From Diabrotica undecimpunctata (lineage: Eukaryota; Arthropoda; Insecta; Coleoptera; Chrysomelidae): a stretch of 64,000 bases of DNA. How positions within the stretch are numbered: the first letter of the stretch is position 1; each line of letters opens with the position of its first letter. Below the pieces are notes generated by a model, which was not told where the DNA came from, made no database searches, and saw only the letters and a list, made by a program, of their open reading frames with translations. Position numbers and translations under genes: made by a program. Shown here piece after piece: positions 57,030 through 64,000 of this stretch. The stretch spans positions 80,328,263 to 80,392,262 of the forward strand of contig NC_092803.1 of the NCBI RefSeq assembly GCF_040954645.1, read 5' to 3'.

Positions 57030-58560
57030 AATCAAAAACAACGCAACATTTAAATCATCATCATCATCATCTAACGGGGGTCCTACGGCGATTGCCGCTT
57101 CCCGCATTTCAGCCTCTATCTTTTCCTATCTCTTCAATCTCCCTCTTCTAAGCCTCTAGATTGCATTTTTTTTGTAATTTCTCTTCTCCAGGAATTTGGT
57201 AGTCTTCCCCTTTTCCTTCTTTCTGGCGGAACATACCTTAAGGCTTTCTTTGGCCACCGCTCCTCCTCCATTCTCATCACGTGACCATACCATTGTAATT
57301 GCCTTCCTTGTATTCTATCTGAAAAAGTATCTCTAATTCCTGTACGGTTTCGTATTTCCTCATTCCTGATTCTTTCCATTCTTGATACTCGACATGACCT
57401 TCTAAGATAATCCATTTCCACAACGTCTACTTTATCTCATTCATTATTTGTCATCGTCCAACATTCGGCACCATATGTGGTAATTGGTTTTACAATTGCT
57501 CTGTATACGCGAAGTTTGGTATGCATCTTTATTTTATTAGACCACAGTAATGAATTCAGTATTCGGATGCATTTTTTCCCTTGGTTTATTTGGTTTTGTA
57601 CATATATCTTAACTCTGCCATCTGCTGATATGATGCTTCCTAGATATTTATACTGGTTGCAGCCTTTTATGACTGCGTTTTCAAGCCTCAGGTCTGTGGT
57701 ATTTCCTCCAATTTTTAAATATTCTGTTTTGCTGATGTTTACAGTAAGCCCCCATTTGGCATATTCCTCAAATAATTTTCGATTCATATAATTGATATCT
57801 TCCTCATCGGTTGCAACCACCACCTGATCATCTGCAAACAACAATGTATACGGAGTTTCTTGTCCCACTTCGATGCCCATAAATCTACATTTATTTCTCC
57901 AATTCCTTAATGCTTCTTGGATGTATATTTTAAAGATTGTCGGTGACAAACAGCATCCTTGCTTTAGGCCTTTAGTGACTTTAAATTCATTTGAGGTTCT
58001 GGTTCCAATTTTTACACAACTAACTGCATTTTCGTACAATTTATATATCGCTCGGATATACGTCGAATCCAATCTGGACCTTTCGAGGACCTCAAACATT
58101 TTCTTTAACGGGACACTATCATATGCTTTCTCAAGGTCTATAAATACCAAATGGGTCTCTCTACTTCTTTCGACACGCTTTTCAATTATTTGTCGTAGGA
58201 TAAATATATTATCAAGGCAGGATCTCCCGGTACGAAAGCCGTTATGTTCTTCAATATCTTGTATCTGTCTTTCAACCCTCTTCTTTAATATTCTGCCGTA
58301 CAACCGGCCCACAGAGCTCGTCACACTAATACCTCTATAATTGGAACAGTCTCTTTTATTCCCTCTCTTATATATGGAGCTTATATAAGATTTATTCCAA
58401 TCTTTAGGAATTTCCTGGTCTCCACACATACATTTATTGAAAAGGTCTACTATTAATTCTAAAAGTGCAGTCGGCCCACATTTAACTAGCTCTATGGGAA
58501 TGTCTCCAGGCCCTGCGGCTTTTCCGTTTTTAACCTCTTTAAGGTTTCCGTCAATTTTCC
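57030..58560 (-). mobile_element. 5'-truncated LINE with (TGA)n tail
   Basis: The 3' end on the minus strand is a short GAT/TGA repeat (plus-strand CATCATCATCATCATC at about 57055-57071). Coding begins abruptly near 58560 with KNGKAAGPGDIPIELVKCG. The RT is almost intact, with one in-frame stop at 57437-57439. Confidence 0.85.
57437..58429 (-). pseudogene. LINE reverse transcriptase (nearly intact)
   Basis: 330 open residues. RT motifs: NYRGISVTSSVGRLYGRIL, GFRTGRSCLDNIFILRQII, LVFIDLEKAYDSVPL (motif A), VTKGLKQGCCLSPTIF (motif B), LLFADDQVVVATDEED (motif C), KTEYLKIGG, QYKYLGSIISADGRV, TTYGAECWTM. All catalytic aspartates are present. After a TGA the same frame continues through MDYLRRSCRVSRMERIRNEE and a C-terminal GHVMRMEEERWPKKAL segment to 57134. 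Confidence 0.85.
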
Positions 58561-59104
58561 GTAAATAAGTTATTATGTACTAGAATATTCTGGAAGAGTC
58601 CACCTATATTCACTTGCATTAGTGCTTCGATTCCATCCCGGTAGAGTGCAACAAATTTAAGTTTGGGAATGTGACGTAACGCAGTGAGGCGGACTGTTTC
58701 TACCAATGGCGGGCGGAAACAGGTAGATTTAAAATAATTATTCATAAGTATATTCAATTAAAATGAAGAATAAATTTGTTAATTTTTATTTTCATGGTTT
58801 TTAATCGTCATGAAGTTTATAGTCAGTTCCACTCGATAAAATAATGAGTAAAATATTAGGAGCACTTTAATAAATAAAAAATTCCTCAATACTTACAATT
58901 TATTAACATTACCACGAAGAAAGAGTTTTAACTTTACAAAAAAAAAAAATAAGTAAATAGTTTATTTTAACTAATTCAATAATATATTTATTTATCTAAA
59001 CAAGAATGATTTAGTTATAATTACCCGCATGATTCTAAGATCTCTATTTCTGAATTTGAATTACTATCCGTATCCTAAAAATGCTTTCTTCGTAAAAACC
59101 AGTA
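58561..59104. other. Unassigned; contains a short GC-richer segment
   Basis: A minus-strand stretch at 58590-58740 is open and reads CFRPPLVETVRLTALRHIPK, unlike the AT-rich surroundings, but I recognise no family. The rest shows nothing. Confidence 0.4.
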
Positions 59105-59690
59105 TTAAAAACATAAATGATCCAGCGTAGTGTCTAACAAATGTTCGTTTTCGATTTGAGTGTTTTCATATTTTTGTACGTGTTTACATATAGTAACCCA
59201 CTCTTCTATTAACATGTCTAAAAATTTTGTTTTTGCTATATTTTCAACATTATTTCTATTAAACGTTGTATTATATGTAGCCACTCTACCTTTTACCAAA
59301 GCCCATATTTGTTCGATAACGTCACTCCGGAAGATAGGAAATCAAGCGAAGTACTTTATGTCCATGTTGTTAAAGCTCATAATCTAATACATAAACAAGT
59401 AAAAAACGTAGTTTATGGGCTTGTATAATTTTATATAACTCCGCTTCGGTTAGTGTTTGTGGAAAAGGAATACTTTTTTTCTATAACTACTTTACTATAA
59501 TATCCCTACAGCTAGCATACGTCACATTTCTTCCATTAGCACATTATGATATGATGCATTATCAACTATATACCAGGACTGAATTTTTGGGTAAGTTGGG
59601 AAAGAGCTGACTTCTGACCCACTTTATAAAATTAAGGTGGTTCATATTGTCATCATAGTCGCCACTCTTGGATCCCAAAAACATAACTGT
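59105..59690 (-). pseudogene. IS630-type transposase fragment
   Basis: Minus-strand translation with frame breaks: VMFLGSKSGDYDDNMNHLNF, then WVRSQLFPNLPKNSVLV, IPFPQTLTEAELYKIIQAHK, a GHKVLRL segment and IWALVKGRVATYNTTFNRNN-like sequence. The IEx(I/L)WALVKG motif holds the third acidic residue in this family (ERYRTNMGF here is a shifted remnant). It is related to the transposase at 3212-3397 but clearly a different copy. Confidence 0.6.
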
Positions 59691-60455
59691 CATAAAATTA
59701 TCGTACAAATTAATTTAGAGGATTTTTTGGCGAATTAAAATAATCATTGTATATTATTATTATTTTTACTAAATGTTGCTTTACCAAAAACTTTTTGTCG
59801 AACGACCTTTGCCTCGTTAACAGAATTTAATTTATTATGAAACTTTAATAGTAATTATGGCTTACAGTACTGTTATTGTTATTAAAATTGATTTTTTAAT
59901 TATAAGCATGCACCTGATTTAAAAATTAACACATGAACAATAATCAGCCTTTTGTCCTTAGAAATCGGTTTCTTTAAATTCTATGGTTATATCCTCAGAT
60001 CGAGATTAAATTAGCTACTTTAAATATTCTATTCGTTTTAAACGAATATCATAACTTACCATTTGGACACTCCTATTGTCTTCGAGTTTTCGCCACCTGT
60101 AATTTGTTCGAGATGATTTGAGAGTATCTGTTCAAAAGTATAATGGTTTAATTTTGTTCATATCTTTTTAGGATATTGTTAAATAATTATTATTAATAAC
60201 TGAACTAAATCAACTATAGATACACTTAATGACTTAATAATACACTAAATATTACTACTAATATACTAACCATTAATCTAAAAAATAATTAATAAAATAT
60301 CCAACAAGATCAAATCAACAGGTGAAATACTTTGCGATACGTACTTCTCAAACTACGACACTGGCAAGCAGAACGCTCGTCGTTTCCATGGTAACAATAG
60401 TAAATACGATTCACTGCGCATCGTCGAGTTATGAGTCATATTCCCAAGAAGTGTG
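59691..60455. other. AT-rich stretch, nothing recognised
   Basis: No gene or repeat seen. A slightly GC-richer patch at 60340-60440 immediately left of the next element may be older unique or repeat sequence. Confidence 0.5.
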
Positions 60456-60457
60456 TA

Positions 60458-63354
60458 GATGCAAAATTCACATTCTCCAAATTTTCATATTTTTAGTTAT
60501 GTATATCAATGAATTCGTCTTTTAAAGGCGAATCGAACCGTAATGATATCTTGAACCAAAACTCACATTTTAATATCGAAAAACCATATTGAAAAAGACG
60601 TTCTGAAACATAAGTCACATTATCCAACACATGATTTGCAGCAAAATTAACATTCTCCAATTCGACCAATCAGACTGCGTAGGGCGCATCACGTGATTGT
60701 AGTCACTCTGGTGATGTTTTGTCAACGGTTGTTTTAACCTTACCTCACTTGTGGTATTTACATGTGCTTGTGAAGGTTAATTAACGCTTTTATGATTGTG
60801 GTTTAAATAATACGACTTTTATAACTAGTTAATAAACTAAATTATTGGTGTATAATGGATGAACTAGTAGAACCCTCGACTGGTCAAACAAGGAAAAAGA
60901 AAATAAGTCCCCAGAAGTGGAAACGAAACAAATCTAAATTAGCAAGGTTAGTTGTTAGTAGTCTAAAATATTAGTAGGTTAGTCTTATCAAAGTTGTTTT
61001 TAAGTCATTTTCACTACATCTAGAACCAAGAAAAATATTGTTAGCTCATTAACAGAATAGAATAAAAAATCAAAACAGAAGAATAAAAAGCTAATAATAC
61101 TTTTCTTGTGTAGGTACTCTGCGAAAGGTATGCCGGATTTTCCTTCTTGTAACCATGATGGAAGACAATTTCAATGCGCTACCGTTCCATTTCAAGACAT
61201 TAGACGTTTTCATCAAAACTTCTACTCTCAAAAAGATAAGGTTTACCAAGATAATTTTATTCTGAAGTTTTCCTCATCAGTAGAAGTTAAAAGAAGAAGA
61301 CCAACTTCTGGACAGTACAAAAGACAACCTATGAGGACCAAATCTTTTATAGGCTTAAAAGATAAATCCATGATGCCTGTATGCCTTAACACGTTCATAG
61401 GTGTACTTCAGGTTTCACGATTTCGTGTAAATGGTATTTTAAAGCGTTTCAGAGAAACCGGTCAGCTTAGTAAAGAAAACAGAGGAGGTGACAGGGTTTC
61501 TACTAAAAGTTTTCATAAGAAAACGCATGTAATGAATTTTATAAATAGATTCAAATGTTCAGAGCCTCACTACTGTGCCAAACACACGGGCAGAAAATAT
61601 CTTTCTGCTGATTTAAATATTAGAAAAATGTGGAAAATGTATATCAGTTCACTCACAGAAGATCAGAGTGATTTGAAAGTAACACACTGGTACTTTAGGT
61701 CAATTTTCAACACGAAGTACAATCATGGCTTCGGATCCCCTAGGGTAGACGTTTGCTCTACTTGTTTGCAGTTAGATGAACGATTAAAACACGCAAAGCA
61801 AGGCAACGAAAAACAAGAGCTCATGACTGAAAAACGTGTTCATAAATTATGTGCTAAGGCTTTTTTTGAATCACTAAAATGCACTGACCCAAAAATTTTG
61901 ATTTTCAGTTTTGATTGTCAAAAAAACCTACCCTTGCCCAAATTACCAGATTAAGCCACTTACTATAGTAGGCAAATCTACCTTTACAATTTCACTGTGG
62001 TCAAAGGGAATTCTAAAAGTAAACTGACTCCAGATAATGTGACATCCTACGTTTGGACAGAAAACGAGTTTAAAAAAGGATCTAATGAAATTGCTTCGTT
62101 TGTTTTTGATACACTTAAAACAACAGAAATGAAAAGCCCTATTACTACTGTGCGATTAGTAAGCGATGGATGTGGGGGTCAGAACAAAAATTCAATAGTC
62201 GTGGCCATGGTTTGTTTCTGGCTTTCTAAACATGCACCAAAAAATGTAAAAACGGTGGAGTTCTTTTTTCCCATAACAGGTCATAGCTATCTTCCACCAG
62301 ATCGAGTATTTGGAGTCTCAGAAAAGTTTATGAGAAAAAAAGAGGTGATTTACAAACCATCAGAGTACATTGATATTATAGCCGAACATTCGAAAGTAGT
62401 AAAGGTTGGCCAAGACTGTGACGTCTTTGACTGGAAGAAAGAAAAGGATGTATTCATGAAAAAACCGGCACAATTTCATTTTCAACTGGGGACATGCAAA
62501 AGAATTATTCTGACAAGAACTAAATATAAAAATGTTCTCGTTAGAGGTGAGTACACATACAAGTCAGACTTGGGCGTGGCAAAGTCTTTAACCAAGCCAG
62601 GAAAACTGCTTTTCAACATGAATCCAAACTTGATTCCTTTGTCAAACTCAACGAAACCAGTGAAGAAAGTTGACGTTAACAACTTGTTGAAGAAGCATTA
62701 TGGAGACCAGTGGAGGGACAATGAGGATTTACTCTTCTACAAAAATGTCATCGATGGGGCTGATGACAATATAGAACCCGAGTCAGTTTGTGAACATATC
62801 GAAGAAGTCAACATTCTTAATGTTTAAAAATACGATATTCTAAACAGTGTAAAACAATCAAAGCAAGTCTGATTTACAAAACAAATAACAATTAGTTTTA
62901 AAGAGTAAAACATATCACTGTAAACTAAATTTATTGATTTGGTAAAATTAAAATTGAAATAAAATAATTTATTTATTGTTTTTAATTCTAAACCACAAAA
63001 ATCATCAATATAAATCACCTTATTTTTCTTGGTTTTAGGTTTGAATTTAAGGTTAAAATATAAATAAAGCAAAGTTCAAATATTTTGGATCATAACTAAC
63101 ATTATCCATGAGATTTTGGTGCAAAACTCACAGTTAACCATATTTTGGTACAAAACTCACATTGTCTGAATTTTAAATTAAATTTACAAAACAATCTTCA
63201 TTAAATACACCCATAAAATTTGGGCAAACAGTTTCTATTACAACAAGGTTGTTACGCAAAAAAAATTGAAGCATTATTCCATGGCCTTCAATAGTAAACA
63301 GTTTTTCTCATTTTTCCGAAAGTTGAGAAACGTGGAGAATGTGAATTTTGCATC
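60458..63354 (+). mobile_element. DNA-transposon-like element with subterminal motif arrays
   Basis: AGATGCAAAATTCACATTCT followed by CCA at the left end (60458-60480) is perfectly inverted at the right end (63332-63354), with TA on both outer sides (60456-60457 and 63355-63356). Inside each end, variants of AAAACTCACATTNTCCA are iterated: about 60555, 60608 and 60640 on the left, about 63090, 63118 and 63150 on the right. A spliced gene fills the interior. Terminal inverted repeats plus iterated subterminal motifs are what transposase-binding ends look like. Confidence 0.65.
60855..62827 (+). pseudogene. Two-exon gene of an unrecognised insect repeat family (one nonsense codon)
   Basis: Exon 1 60855-60946 (MDELVEPSTGQTRKKKISPQ, then basic) ends AAG|GTTAGT. 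Exon 2 starts at 61114 after TTTTCTTGTGTAG. Joining preserves the frame through L-A-R-Y-S for 602 codons. A single TAA at 61952-61954 breaks it just before ATYYSRQIYLYNFTVVKG. Distinct motifs: CSTCLQLDERLK, ILIFSFDCQKNLPLPKLPD, VRLVSDGCGGQNKNSIVVAM and FFPITGHSYLPPDRVFGVSE. I recognise the SDGCGGQNKN/GHSYLPPDRVFG combination as a multi-copy uncharacterised insect family. The conserved acidic residues (D in FSFDCQ, D in VSDGCG, D or E in PPDRVFGVSE) could form an RNase-H-like DDE triad, but that is conjecture. Confidence 0.7.
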
Positions 63355-63356
63355 TA

Positions 63357-64000
63357 TACCATTCGTTTGTTGCAGTATAGATACATCCGAAAGGTTCTCG
63401 AACACCGATCATCGTCGTTTTGAGATGCAACCGTTATATTGGCTACGTCGAAATAAGCAGGTTTGGGCCAATATGTACATAGCATAATTATATCATATAA
63501 AATTTATCTTGACAAAAAGAAAAAAGTACATTTAAATTTTATATATTGTAAATTACATCAGAAACAAAACAGTTGGTTTGATAGAAAATAATTTTTTTAG
63601 AAATTGTGAATCAAGTTCTACAAAATGTTGTCTAATACATAATTCACAATAATGTTCCCTTAATCTCACCTTAAAATTGAGGGAAATTGTCTTCATTTTT
63701 TTCCTTTGTATGGCTTTAGTTAAATGGATTTCTTGTTGATCTAGACTATGATTAAGTAATGGTATGAAATACTGCTGTTGCTATTGTTAGATTCATAGCC
63801 AATTTCAAATGAATCTCATTTGATTTTTAAAAATTGGGAATCATCCTTTTCATACTCTGTATTGCCTTTCCACATTATTCCTAGTTCTATGAGAGATTCA
63901 TTATAAAGATTCTCTGCTTTTGTTCAAGCATCTTATCTAGCTGTGTCGTCAAGAGTATGATTTCAAACTGTAACCACACTAATCAATCAACTATAAAAAA
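63357..64000. other. Right edge, nothing recognised
   Basis: AT-rich sequence. A short open segment at 63266-63487 overlaps the element's right terminal repeat and shows no family signature. Confidence 0.5.

Overview
The window looks like an AT-rich, intron-containing arthropod nuclear genome, most probably an insect and plausibly a beetle. The indicators are insect-type gustatory receptor exons, piggyBac, Tc1/mariner and hAT transposons, Penelope-like elements, several non-LTR retrotransposons and two Ty3/gypsy LTR retrotransposons. There are no bacterial-type operons, and I recognised no rRNA, tRNA or CRISPR array. The species cannot be fixed from this sequence alone.

The only host-gene candidate is a gustatory receptor (Gr) locus on the minus strand. 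Three long paralogous first exons (46862-47635, 29332-30078, 22111-22845) each end at a phase-0 GTAAGA donor at the same protein position, inside a membrane segment. One short terminal exon (11613-11891) starts in phase 0, finishes that segment and carries the Gr signature TYFVVVVQF. This matches the known arrangement of alternative 5' exons spliced to a shared C-terminal exon (as in Drosophila Gr39a). Nearly everything else lies within or around the introns of this 36-kb locus and is mobile DNA.

Layout: 1-4770 is a minus-strand LINE broken by a foldback and by a complete Tc1/mariner-type transposon. 5281-10320 is a decayed I-like LINE. 11613-11891 is the Gr terminal exon. 12591-17880 is a dense block of Penelope-like repeats, (TA)n arrays and a Tc1-like fragment. 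18814-20477 is a bracketed, partly tandem-duplicated LINE fragment. 22111-35000 holds two Gr exons among hAT, mariner, LINE and Penelope remnants. 35250-43700 is a LINE split by an intact gypsy element with identical LTRs (36126-42311). 46862-47635 is the third Gr first exon. 48047-56982 is a piggyBac-like element containing a second gypsy element (48588-54166) and a chimeric triplication. 57030-58560 is a LINE, 59105-59690 a transposase fragment, and 60458-63354 a spliced DNA-transposon-like element of unrecognised family.

The most notable points are as follows. (1) The 36-42 kb gypsy polyprotein has an N-terminal SAP domain, lacks a Gag zinc knuckle, and ends in a TARG1/OARD1-like macrodomain plus a CCCH zinc finger. 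(2) At least four, probably five, unrelated repeat families each carry a type I hammerhead-ribozyme-like core with a palindromic stem III, next to Penelope-like GIY-YIG remnants. (3) The second gypsy element has a textbook -1 frameshift signal. (4) The piggyBac copy contains an LTR/piggyBac chimeric triplication with microhomology at its junctions. (5) The 60-63 kb element combines terminal inverted repeats, iterated subterminal motifs and a spliced gene of a family I cannot name.
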